Shown piece after piece: positions 25,859 to 33,730 of a DNA stretch of 39,883 bases; the stretch's first letter is position 1; each line of letters starts with the position of its first letter. The DNA comes from Hyphomonadaceae bacterium. GTDB lineage: Bacteria > Pseudomonadota > Alphaproteobacteria > Caulobacterales > Hyphomonadaceae. Location: contig CANJXY010000009.1 of the NCBI GenBank assembly GCA_947478925.1, forward strand, positions 1-39,883, read 5' to 3'. The notes under the pieces were generated by a model. That model saw only the letters and a list, made by a program, of their open reading frames with translations, did not search any database and was not told the DNA's origin. Position numbers and translations under genes: made by a program.

Positions 25859-26422
25859 ATGCGACCGCTTCGATGTTCCATTAATATCACGCTGGACGGG
25901 TGTTGCGATCATCGGGTGGGAATCCCGGATGCAGAGCTGCACCAATACACCGCCGACATTCTGGCGCAGGCGGATGGGCTGATACTGGGACGTGTTACAT
26001 ACGAGATGATGGAGACCGCGTGGCGGCCCGTCGCGGAGTCGGGAGTGCTGCCCGACGGGATGCCCGAGTGGACAGAACCGTTCGCGCGGACGATCCACGT
26101 AGCGAAGAAGCATGTGGTGTCGGATACGCTGGAGAGCGTCGACTGGAACGCCGAACTGGTGCGCGGGCGTGAGCTGGAAACAACTGTCAGGCGGTTGAAG
26201 GCGGAAAAGGGAAACAGGCTTTATGTGGGGGGCGTGATGCTGCCGACCGCGCTCGTGGAGATGGGGCTCATCGACGAATTCGAGTTCTTCGTGCACCCGC
26301 GGATAGCCGGGCATGGACCGGCCCCCTTTGGCGGGCTGTCGAATATCGTCGACTTGAAGCTCGTGGGGCGGAAGGAATTTGGCTCGGGCGTGGTGTCGAT
26401 GCGCTACGAGCTCAGGAGATAG
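25859..26422 (+). CDS. RibD C-terminal / dihydrofolate reductase-like protein
   Basis: 187 residues with the DHFR/RibD-C fold. Visible landmarks are the N-terminal strand SINITLDGCCDH, then DGLILGRVTYEMM (cofactor-side loop), HVAKKHVV, LKAEKGNRLYVGG and the final strands EFEFFVHPRIAGHGPAPFGG. These YyaP/YwjB-type proteins are predicted NADPH-dependent reductases; neither folate nor pyrimidine specificity can be inferred. The start has no good ribosome-binding site. It is followed by the quinone oxidoreductase gene after four bases, and then the CPBP gene, forming a three-gene operon. Confidence 0.85.
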   Translation: MRPLRCSINITLDGCCDHRVGIPDAELHQYTADILAQADGLILGRVTYEMMETAWRPVAESGVLPDGMPEWTEPFARTIHVAKKHVVSDTLESVDWNAELVRGRELETTVRRLKAEKGNRLYVGGVMLPTALVEMGLIDEFEFFVHPRIAGHGPAPFGGLSNIVDLKLVGRKEFGSGVVSMRYELRR

Positions 26423-26426
26423 TTAC

Positions 26427-27401
26427 ATGTACAAAGCTGACGTGATCCGCATCCACAAGCATGGTGGACCGGAGGAAATGCTTTTCGAGCAGATGGACTT
26501 GCCCGCGCCGGGGGCTGGGCAGGTGCGGCTGCGCCAGACAGCCGTCGGGCTAAACTTCATCGATGTCTATACGCGGACTGGACTATATCCGGGGCCAACG
26601 CCGGCTGTGCTGGGCGTTGAGGCAGCTGGCGTGGTCGAGGCGCTGGGCGATGGTGTTACAAGCATCAATGTTGGCGACCGGGTGGTCTATAATGGCCTGG
26701 GGGGTGCCTATGCCTCGCATCGCAATGCGCCGGCGGACCGGCTGGTACGGATACCCGACGCGATTTCTGATGAGGATGCAGCGGCGGTGTTCCTGAAAGG
26801 GCTCACCGTCTGGATGCTGACGTTCGAGATCCGCCGCATTCAGCCGGGCGAGACGATCCTCGTATGGGCGGCGGCGGGCGGCGTTGGCTCCATCCTCGTG
26901 CCGTGGGCAAATGCGCAGGGCGCGCGCGTGATCGGTGTCGTGTCAACGGCGGAGAAAGCGCAGCTTGCAATGACGTATGGGTGCGATGCGACAATCCTCG
27001 CGAGCGAAGACGTGGCGGTGCGGGTGAGGGAGCTGACGGGTGGCAAGGGTGTACCTGTGGTCTATGACAGCGTCGGCAAGACGTCAGCGGAGCCGAGCCT
27101 CAAGTCGCTTCAACCCCGCGGATGGTTCATTACCTATGGCAATGCGTCGGGGCCGGCGGATCCTATCGCTCCAGCGCGCCTCAATCAGGGGGGCTCGTTG
27201 GTCATGACGCGGCCGGGCCTGTTCCATTTCACCAAGACGCGAGAGGAGCTGGAACGCGGGTCGGCGGCGCTGTGGGGCGCGATGCGCTCTGGCGCCGTGA
27301 AGGCAGACGTGCGCCAGCGCTTTGCGCTCAAGGATGCGGCGGCGGCTCATCGGGCTCTTGAGGCGCGCGAGACGATTGGCGCGACCGTTCTCAGGCCGTG
27401 A
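26427..27401 (+). CDS. NADPH:quinone oxidoreductase, zinc-free MDR
   Basis: 324 residues. The start is fixed by AGGAG (26414-26418) eight bases before ATG 26427; the frame further upstream overlaps the preceding gene. The N-terminal GroES-like domain has GLNFIDVYTRTGLYPGPTPAVLG, and the Rossmann domain has the NADPH loop AAAGGVGS. The catalytic and structural zinc ligands of alcohol dehydrogenases are absent. VVYDSVGKTS and GNASGPADPI with ARLNQGGSL are typical of the QorA branch, which reduces quinones by one or two electrons with NADPH. Confidence 0.9.
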   Translation: MYKADVIRIHKHGGPEEMLFEQMDLPAPGAGQVRLRQTAVGLNFIDVYTRTGLYPGPTPAVLGVEAAGVVEALGDGVTSINVGDRVVYNGLGGAYASHRNAPADRLVRIPDAISDEDAAAVFLKGLTVWMLTFEIRRIQPGETILVWAAAGGVGSILVPWANAQGARVIGVVSTAEKAQLAMTYGCDATILASEDVAVRVRELTGGKGVPVVYDSVGKTSAEPSLKSLQPRGWFITYGNASGPADPIAPARLNQGGSLVMTRPGLFHFTKTREELERGSAALWGAMRSGAVKADVRQRFALKDAAAAHRALEARETIGATVLRP

Positions 27402-27411
27402 GATCCTAGGG

Positions 27412-28356
27412 ATGGATCATCCTTTCCAGAGATGGGTCGATGCAGCGCGTCCACTGACGCAGCTATGGCGCACTGCGCTGGGCGCCGTCATCGTTGTCGG
27501 GATCTGGCTGGGGTGGACGCTGGCAGTGGGCCTAGTAGCCGTCCGCAGTGGCTTGACCTCGCGGGACGCTATGGCGTCAGTCACCGGACAATCCGACGTA
27601 TCGCTGCCTTATCTGGACGCCGTGATCGCGATCGGTGTTCTGTTCGCAACGTTCTGGGGGCTGTGGTTCGGCGTATGGACCGCGGCGCGTCTGCTGAGCA
27701 AGCGCAACTTTTTGTCGATCATCTCGCATGATCGGCGGGCGCGGCTTGGACAGTTTGTCGTGGGGATGGGGCTGGCAGCTGGCTATCTCGCCGCTGGCAT
27801 GGCGCTGTCCGTGTTCTCAGGCTCTGCGCCGCAGCGATCGAATCTGCAGATCGAGACATGGCTGCTATCGCTTGTGCCCCTGGCAGTCCTGATCTTCCTG
27901 CAGAGTGCGGGGGAAGAGCTGTTCTTCAGGGGGTATCTGACCCAGCAGCTTGCGGCGCGCGTGCGGCATCCGGCCGTGTGGGGATTGCTGCCGTCGCTCG
28001 GCTTTGGATTCGCTCATGCCAGCAATGGCGGTGGCGACCTAGCGTTCGGCGCCTACTACATCGTGGCCGCATCCGTGCTCGGACTAGTGATGACGGCAAC
28101 GGTCTGGCGTACGGGTGGGTTGTCCGCTGCAATGGGATTCCACTTCGTCAACAATATCGGCGCGCTGCTGGTGGTGAGTGTCGCGGGATCGTCGCCGCCC
28201 GTTTCTCTGTTCCGGATAAGCTTGCCGGATGCGCTGGGATCCGCGCCCATCGACTTGCTGATGTTAGGACTGCTGCTGGCGTTCGTGCTGTCGCCTTATG
28301 CGCCGCTGCCGAAGGGTCAGGCCCTGCGCAAGAACGATATGCGCGCTGCACCATAG
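27412..28356 (+). CDS. CPBP family intramembrane glutamic protease
   Basis: 314 residues with about seven or eight hydrophobic segments. The CPBP (CAAX-processing/bacteriocin-immunity, ABI) motifs are EELFFRGYL (E168, E169, R173), FGFAHAS with H202, and HFVNN near the end. Together these define the Rce1-like active site. It follows the quinone oxidoreductase gene by ten bases. The last 40 bases overlap the end of rsmD on the opposite strand. Substrate unknown; other bacterial members act in envelope stress or peptide maturation. Confidence 0.88.
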   Translation: MDHPFQRWVDAARPLTQLWRTALGAVIVVGIWLGWTLAVGLVAVRSGLTSRDAMASVTGQSDVSLPYLDAVIAIGVLFATFWGLWFGVWTAARLLSKRNFLSIISHDRRARLGQFVVGMGLAAGYLAAGMALSVFSGSAPQRSNLQIETWLLSLVPLAVLIFLQSAGEELFFRGYLTQQLAARVRHPAVWGLLPSLGFGFAHASNGGGDLAFGAYYIVAASVLGLVMTATVWRTGGLSAAMGFHFVNNIGALLVVSVAGSSPPVSLFRISLPDALGSAPIDLLMLGLLLAFVLSPYAPLPKGQALRKNDMRAAP

Positions 28357-28880
28357 AGTCGCTCGTCCTCTGCGGTCCAGCCTGAGGCGGCGGGTGCTGT
28401 TTCGTCCGAGCCGGTTTCTGCGACGACCAGCGCGTTCGGGGTCAGCCATTGCCCGGCTGTGAGTTGTTCTAACGCGAGTGAGACTAGACCCTGCGCGTAG
28501 GGCGGATCCATGAAGACGAGATCGAAGGGAGCGCCGAGTCCAGCGGGCTTGACGCCCAGGTCCGTGGCGGAGCGCCGGTGGATACGGGTGTTACCGAACA
28601 GCTGGAAGGCTTCGACATTGTCGCGAATGCAGCCGCGCGCCGCGGCGTCGGTCTCCACGAACAGGCAGAATGCGCCACCGCGCGAAATCGCTTCGAAGCC
28701 TAGCGCGCCCGACCCTGCGAAAGTGTCAATGATGCGGGCGCCTTCAAGACCTGGGGCCCAGTCAGCATGGGCGAGCACATTGAACAGGGACTCCCGGGCG
28801 CGGTCTGAAGTGGGGCGCGTGTTGCGGCCCTCCGGCGTGCGAATGGTACGACCCTTCAATGTGCCAGCGATGATGCGCAT
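28317..28880 (-). CDS. rsmD: 16S rRNA (guanine-966-N2)-methyltransferase
   Basis: 187 residues from ATG 28880, the usual MRIIAGTLKGR opening; another ATG at 28898 would add six residues. TRPTSDRARESLFNVL is the RsmD signature, IIDTFAGSGALGFEAISRG binds SAM, and the catalytic motif is FMDPPY. It methylates G966 of 16S rRNA in the assembled small subunit. It diverges from tadA with 45 bases between starts, and its 3' end overlaps the convergent CPBP gene by 40 bases. Confidence 0.93.
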   Translation of the reverse strand: MRIIAGTLKGRTIRTPEGRNTRPTSDRARESLFNVLAHADWAPGLEGARIIDTFAGSGALGFEAISRGGAFCLFVETDAAARGCIRDNVEAFQLFGNTRIHRRSATDLGVKPAGLGAPFDLVFMDPPYAQGLVSLALEQLTAGQWLTPNALVVAETGSDETAPAASGWTAEDERLYGAARISFLRRA

Positions 28881-28925
28881 GGAGGTAGCGTCTAGCATCC
28901 CGCCGCTGAAATGCTATGGGGCGGC

Positions 28926-29387
28926 ATGGACGAGGCGTTCGACCTTGAAATGATGCGGCGCGCGATGGCGCTGGCGCAGGCTGCGGCGGATGCCGGCGAA
29001 GCGCCCATTGGCGCGCTGTTGGTTGATCCCGCGACGGGCGAGGTGGTGGCTGAGGCGCACAACCAGCCGATCAGACTTCACGATCCGACCGCTCATGCCG
29101 AGTTGCTCGCGATGCGCGCGGCTGCTGCAAAGCTGGGGAATTACCGACTGACCGGGCTGACGCTCTACGTAACGCTGGAGCCCTGCGCGATGTGCGCCGG
29201 CGCGATCAGTCATGCGCGTGTCGGCCGGGTGGTCTATGGCGCGCCAGATGAGAAGGGCGGGGCCGTTGCACATGGTCCCTGCTTCTTCGAACAGCCGACA
29301 TGTCATTCGCGGCCAAGCGTGACGGCGGGCGTGTTGGCGGACGAGTCCGCAACGCTGCTGCGCAGATTCTTCCGCGCCCGCCGTTAA
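28926..29387 (+). CDS. tadA: tRNA-specific adenosine deaminase
   Basis: 153 residues of the cytidine-deaminase fold. Zinc ligands are H57 and C87/C90, with E59 as proton shuttle: HAELLAMR and LEPCAMCAGA. APIGALLVDP opens the domain. The enzyme converts A34 of tRNA-Arg(ACG) to inosine. GGGGCGG lies just before the ATG. The C-terminal basic helix LLRRFFRARR is typical. Its TAA shares a TTAA palindrome with the stop of the convergent DUF4163/DUF3298 gene. Confidence 0.94.
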   Translation: MDEAFDLEMMRRAMALAQAAADAGEAPIGALLVDPATGEVVAEAHNQPIRLHDPTAHAELLAMRAAAAKLGNYRLTGLTLYVTLEPCAMCAGAISHARVGRVVYGAPDEKGGAVAHGPCFFEQPTCHSRPSVTAGVLADESATLLRRFFRARR

Positions 29388-30325
29388 GGCTTGGCCGTCG
29401 GTGGTATGGTTCCGCCGAACAGCGACTTGTATTGCGGACGCATGTCTTCGCTGAATACGGCTTGCGGGACGGTGAGCGTGTATGCGCCTTCGGCGTAGGA
29501 CCCGACTGCATAGGGGTCGTAGTACACAAAGAGGCCGCCGAACCTTTCGGCTTCAGTGGAAGGGGCGAGGGCGATATGCGCGTCTTCGATTTTCACATTG
29601 GCCGTGGGCCCGGCGCAGGTGATGGGCTCGTCGAGGATCGTCGCCGACTGGATAGCTTTCATCTTCGCAGCCTTGAGGCCCTCGCAGATGGCAATCGTGA
29701 TGGCGGGCGAGGGCGAGCGATCCGCCTGCAGCATCTTGGCAAGGGACAATTCCTCACCCGTGTCAGTGCGCACGATCTTGGTGTCGGTCTTTCCCATGCC
29801 GTGAGCGCCGCCTGTGAACTCATAATTCGTTCCGACCAGGCTCGCTATGCCGCCAGCCTTGGCGCTGTATTTCCATTCCTGCTGAACTTCCCACGACATC
29901 TCAACGGCGCCCTGTTTCTTGCGCTCGTTGAAGTCAGCGCGCGCTTCGATCTTTTTCTTGTCGAGATAGGCCTGGGCGTCGGCCTGCAATTTCTTGACGA
30001 TGGGGTCGTTGGCGTCGGCTTTTGGCAGGACAGCGCTGAAGGTCAGCGACTCATCGATGAAGCTGATCGAGCCATCCGGCGACAGCGTGGCTGTGCCGGG
30101 CTGCATCGGGGTGAGTGGTGCAGGGGGCGGCACGGGATCGGTGACTGCGGCGGACTGCACGGCGACGGTCGGATCCGTACCAGTCATCGCGTCGGGGTTC
30201 TCCAGCGCGCTGTTGCGCTGCTGACCCATGGTCAGGACCGCTGCGCCACCACCAGCGGCGACAATCACCGCCGTCAAAATGCCGACGATGACACCCGTGT
30301 TCGAACGCTTGCGCTCTTCCGCCAT
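29384..30325 (-). CDS. Membrane-anchored DUF4163/DUF3298 (PdaC/RsiV-like) protein
   Basis: 313 residues. A single N-terminal membrane span (about 10-32) follows a basic MAEERKRS, with no cleavage site, so the rest is periplasmic. A Pro/Ala/Thr-rich linker (about 45-75) leads to a domain with YEFTGGAHGMGK (DUF4163-like) and YYDPYAVGSYAEGAYTLTVP (DUF3298), the pair found in the PdaC and RsiV families. Nearby deacetylase or sigma-factor genes are absent, so no activity is claimed. GGGAG precedes the ATG. It follows ubiA by 35 bases on the same strand. Confidence 0.82.
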   Translation of the reverse strand: MAEERKRSNTGVIVGILTAVIVAAGGGAAVLTMGQQRNSALENPDAMTGTDPTVAVQSAAVTDPVPPPAPLTPMQPGTATLSPDGSISFIDESLTFSAVLPKADANDPIVKKLQADAQAYLDKKKIEARADFNERKKQGAVEMSWEVQQEWKYSAKAGGIASLVGTNYEFTGGAHGMGKTDTKIVRTDTGEELSLAKMLQADRSPSPAITIAICEGLKAAKMKAIQSATILDEPITCAGPTANVKIEDAHIALAPSTEAERFGGLFVYYDPYAVGSYAEGAYTLTVPQAVFSEDMRPQYKSLFGGTIPPTAKP

Positions 30326-30360
30326 GTCGACTCCCGAATTCCAGCCTGGCGCAGTATCCG

Positions 30361-31293
30361 CTAGATTGGTGCTGCAATGAAGGCCCAGCTTGCCAGCAAG
30401 AGCAGGCCAGCTTCGCGATTGGCTCTGAACAAGGTCAGCGCGCGCTGACTGTGGGCGGGATCGAGCCGGATAGCCTGGAAGGCCAGATGGAGCGCGAATG
30501 GCGTCAGCAGTGCCAGCGCAAGCCAGCCGCCTGCTTCGAAACCTGCAGCGCCACAGAGCGCCGCGCAGGCGAAATAGATCACGCTGACCGCCCCTTTGAC
30601 CTTGCCGCCGAACCGTCGCGCCGTGGAGCGAACGCCGATCAGCGCGTCATCCTCGCGGTCCTGAATGGCGTAAATCGTGTCATAGCCCAGGGTCCAGAAC
30701 ATGAGGCCGGCATAGAGCAGGCCGTCCGCCAGTGTCAGCTCGCCACGTATGGCGGCCGGCGCGACGATGGCGCCCCAATTGAAGGTCAGGCCGAGCCAGA
30801 CTTGCGGCCACCATGTGATCCGCTTCATCAGTGGATACAGCGCGACCATCGGGATCGCTCCCAGCGCTACCAGTCTCGCGAAGTCAGGCAGGCAAAGCAG
30901 GATCGCCAGACCAATGCCGCACTGGATCAGTAGCCACCCCAACGCTTTCTTGAGCGTTACAGCGCCGGACGGTAGTGGTCGCAAAGCCGTGCGGGCGACT
31001 TTGGCGTCGATGTCCCGATCGAGAATGTCGTTGTACGTACATCCGGCCCCGCGCATTGCGATTGCGCCGACGATGAAGAGGGCCGCGAGCCATCCGTCCT
31101 CTGCGACAAGGCCATGCGGGATGCGTGCAAGCACAAGGCCGATAAGGCAGGGCAGCGCCAGAAGCCAGAACCCGGCCGGGCGGTCGTAGCGTGACAACTG
31201 CAGGTAGGGGCGTGCGAAGGCCGGCGCGCGGCTCACCCACGATCCGTGTACAGCGTCAGCGGGGGTGGTGGGGGTGGCGTCGGTCTGGGTCAC
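30361..31293 (-). CDS. ubiA: 4-hydroxybenzoate polyprenyltransferase
   Basis: 310 residues from GTG 31293, chosen because AAGGA is six bases upstream; the frame extends to 31350, which would overlap the divergent rsmE start region. About eight membrane segments. The two Asp-rich motifs are NDILDRDIDAKV and the second at DREDD, which bind the prenyl diphosphate through Mg2+. LSRYDRPAGFWLLALPC and RPLPSG are conserved in UbiA. It attaches the polyprenyl tail in ubiquinone synthesis, feeding the respiratory chain to which coxB and coxA belong. Confidence 0.93.
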   Translation of the reverse strand: MTQTDATPTTPADAVHGSWVSRAPAFARPYLQLSRYDRPAGFWLLALPCLIGLVLARIPHGLVAEDGWLAALFIVGAIAMRGAGCTYNDILDRDIDAKVARTALRPLPSGAVTLKKALGWLLIQCGIGLAILLCLPDFARLVALGAIPMVALYPLMKRITWWPQVWLGLTFNWGAIVAPAAIRGELTLADGLLYAGLMFWTLGYDTIYAIQDREDDALIGVRSTARRFGGKVKGAVSVIYFACAALCGAAGFEAGGWLALALLTPFALHLAFQAIRLDPAHSQRALTLFRANREAGLLLLASWAFIAAPI

Positions 31294-31337
31294 GTCTAGT
31301 CCTTGGCAGATGGGTTGGGCCGATATAGCGCAAGGGC

Positions 31338-32105
31338 ATGAGCGCGACACCCCGGCTGTATGTTGAGGCGGATCTGGTCGAGGGCGGTGATTTCGCCCTG
31401 GGTGGCGATCAGGCGCACTACCTGTCGCGGGTGATGCGGCTGGGAGTGGGCGATCACGTGCGAGTCTTCAATGGCCGGCATGGCGAGTGGGACGCCACGA
31501 TGCGCGCCAGCACCAAATCGACTGCGACACTGGCGTTGGGGTCGCGCACACGAGAGCATGCGGGCGTGCCGGACCTTTGGCTGCTGTTTGCGCCGCTGAA
31601 AAAGGCGCGGACAGATTTTTTGGTCGAGAAAGCCGTTGAGCTCGGCGTCGCCGAGATTCGGCCGGTGCTGACTGAGCGGACGGATGCCGAAACGGTACGG
31701 GTCGATCGGTTCCAGCGTCTAGCCATCGAAGCGGCCGAGCAGACCGAGCGGCTGGATGTGCCGCCCATACGTGACGCTGCGAAATTGATGACGTTGCTAA
31801 GCGGCTGGGACACGAACCGGGTGTTGCTCTTCGCGGACGAGGCCGGCGACGACGCAGAGCGTCCATGGGGCGGCGAAGCGGGCCGAGCGAGGCCCGCCGA
31901 CGAAGTGCTGCGCGGGCTGCCCGACGGCCCGGCCGCGATTCTGATCGGACCAGAGGGGGGATTCTCTGCCGCCGAACGCGCGCAGCTCCGGAAACAGGCT
32001 TTCGTGCGTCCGGTGAGCCTGGGGCCGCGAATCCTGCGGGCGGAGACGGCGGCGGTTGCCGTTCTAGCGTTGTGGCAGGCGATCCGGGGCGACTGGCGTG
32101 GATAG
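31338..32105 (+). CDS. rsmE: 16S rRNA (uracil-1498-N3)-methyltransferase
   Basis: 255 residues. An N-terminal PUA-like domain (about 1-70; LGGDQAHYLSRVMRLGVGD) precedes a SPOUT domain whose knotted SAM site is IGPEGGFSAAE and SLGPRILRAETAAVAVL. KKARTDFLVEKAVELGV and ERSxQT-like EQTERLDVP are family features. It methylates U1498 in the decoding region. AAGGG lies just before the ATG. It diverges from ubiA with 44 bases between starts. Confidence 0.94.
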   Translation: MSATPRLYVEADLVEGGDFALGGDQAHYLSRVMRLGVGDHVRVFNGRHGEWDATMRASTKSTATLALGSRTREHAGVPDLWLLFAPLKKARTDFLVEKAVELGVAEIRPVLTERTDAETVRVDRFQRLAIEAAEQTERLDVPPIRDAAKLMTLLSGWDTNRVLLFADEAGDDAERPWGGEAGRARPADEVLRGLPDGPAAILIGPEGGFSAAERAQLRKQAFVRPVSLGPRILRAETAAVAVLALWQAIRGDWRG

Positions 32106-32159
32106 GTCCGCTGATCGAGGGGATAGTTTTCCTCCTCAATTCGAACATTTGACGCGTCA

Positions 32160-32198
32160 CGCTGGCGTACCTATTCCCGCGTACCTATCTCGCTGGCG
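32160..32198 (+). repeat. Nested direct repeats upstream of gshA
   Basis: GCGTACCTAT occurs at 32165-32174 and 32179-32188 (14-base period). The pair is flanked by CGCTGGCG at 32160-32167 and 32191-32198. The block ends 23 bases before the gshA ATG. A tandem operator or a leader element is possible; no known factor is recognised. Confidence 0.5.
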
Positions 32199-32221
32199 AG
32201 GGCCAGTTCTGGACGCAGCGC

Positions 32222-33598
32222 ATGACCACACCTACTCGGGATGTTGACGAGGCAGCGCCGCGCATAGCGAGCAAGCGGGAGCTCGTCGAACGTCTGGCAG
32301 GCGGCGCCAAGCCGAAGTCCGACTGGCGCATCGGCACTGAGCACGAGAAGTTCGCCTTTATAGAAGGCTCGCTGCGGCCCGTGCCCTATGATGGCGTCGC
32401 GTCGATCAAGGGCCTGCTCGACGGTCTCGCGCGCGACTACGACTGGGTGCCGATCATCGAGGGCGGCCACATTATCGGCTTGAAAAAGGGTCTGGCGAGC
32501 GTCAGTCTCGAACCCGGTGGCCAGTTCGAACTTTCGGGCGCACCGCTCGACAACATCCATGAGACCTGCGTCGAAATCGGCGACCACCTGCGGGAGACGC
32601 GCGCCATTGCGAAGCCGATGAACATCGACTTTCTGGGACTCGGTTTTTCGCCGCTGTGGTCGTTCGACGAGACGCCGATGATGCCCAAGGGCCGATACGG
32701 GATCATGAAGTCTTACATGGGCAAGGTCGGACGTCTCGGTCGGGAGATGATGTTCCGGTCATGCACGGTGCAGACCAATCTCGATTTCGGCTCCGAAGCC
32801 GACATGGTAAAGAAACTGCGCGTCAGCCTGGCGCTGCAGCCGCTCGCGACGGCGCTGTTCGCCAACTCGCCGTTTGCCGAGGGACGCACCAACGGCTTCC
32901 AGTCCTATCGTTCGCACGTATGGACCGACACGGACCCGGATCGCTCGGGCATGCTGCCGTTCGCGTTCGACGAGGGCTTTGGCTTCGAGCAGTATGTCGA
33001 CTACGCGCTCGACGTGCCGATGTATTTCGTGCGGCGCGAGGGCAAGTATATCGATGCATCGGGGCTGTCGTTCCGCGATTTCATGGCGGGCGAATTGCCC
33101 GTGCTGCCGGGCGAACTGCCCGCGATGGATGATTTCGACGACCACCTGTCGACCATCTTCCCAGAGGTGCGTCTCAAGACGTTCCTCGAAATGCGGGGCG
33201 CGGATGCTGGCGCGCATGATGCGCTTTGTGCTCTCTCGGCTTTCTGGGTTGGCATTCTCTATGATGACGTCGCCCTCGATGGGGCGTGGGAGCTGATGAA
33301 GGGCTTCAATGCGTTCGAGCGTCAAGCGTTGCGATCCGCCGTGCCGATGCTCGGCCTCAGCGCGCCTATCCGGAACACGACGGCGCAGGAACTCGCGCGC
33401 GGAGCAGTGAAACTGGCTGCTGATGGCCTGAAGCGCCGGGCGCGCGTGAACGCGTCAGGCAACGACGAGACGGTGTTCCTGGCCGACCTGCAGGAAAGCG
33501 CCGAAACCGGCGTTACACCGGCGCTGCGTCTGCTGGCCAAGTACCATGGGCCTTGGAAGCGCGACATCACGCGCGCCTTCGCCGAAACACGGGTCTAG
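32222..33598 (+). CDS. gshA: Glutamate-cysteine ligase (GCS2 / plant-alphaproteobacterial type)
   Basis: 458 residues, the length of the alphaproteobacterial and plant-type enzyme. It performs the first, rate-setting step of glutathione synthesis. Landmarks: WRIGTEHEKFAF with the metal-binding Glu, SLEPGGQFELSGAPL, GFSPLWS, RYGIMKSYMGKVG, CTVQTNLDFGSE, and SYRSHVWTDTDPDRSG. The Cys pair used for redox control in plants is not obvious. The ribosome-binding site is weak. Repeats just upstream may regulate it. gshB is not in the window. Confidence 0.94.
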   Translation: MTTPTRDVDEAAPRIASKRELVERLAGGAKPKSDWRIGTEHEKFAFIEGSLRPVPYDGVASIKGLLDGLARDYDWVPIIEGGHIIGLKKGLASVSLEPGGQFELSGAPLDNIHETCVEIGDHLRETRAIAKPMNIDFLGLGFSPLWSFDETPMMPKGRYGIMKSYMGKVGRLGREMMFRSCTVQTNLDFGSEADMVKKLRVSLALQPLATALFANSPFAEGRTNGFQSYRSHVWTDTDPDRSGMLPFAFDEGFGFEQYVDYALDVPMYFVRREGKYIDASGLSFRDFMAGELPVLPGELPAMDDFDDHLSTIFPEVRLKTFLEMRGADAGAHDALCALSAFWVGILYDDVALDGAWELMKGFNAFERQALRSAVPMLGLSAPIRNTTAQELARGAVKLAADGLKRRARVNASGNDETVFLADLQESAETGVTPALRLLAKYHGPWKRDITRAFAETRV

Positions 33599-33730
33599 GC
33601 CGCTTCGGCGCCTCTGTTCATCTTAATAGCTACAAACTTGCTCCCTTCCGACGATTACGGGGCTTGAGCATGTGCGTTCCGCGTGTTGATCATCGCTCAG
33701 ACCCGCGAAGGGCAATTGGGCGAGGACTTC

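Noticed and set aside
29300-30364. 354-codon plus-strand ORF antisense to the DUF4163/DUF3298 gene
   Set aside because: Low-complexity Arg/Gly/Val translation; the opposite strand carries recognised motifs and a membrane anchor.
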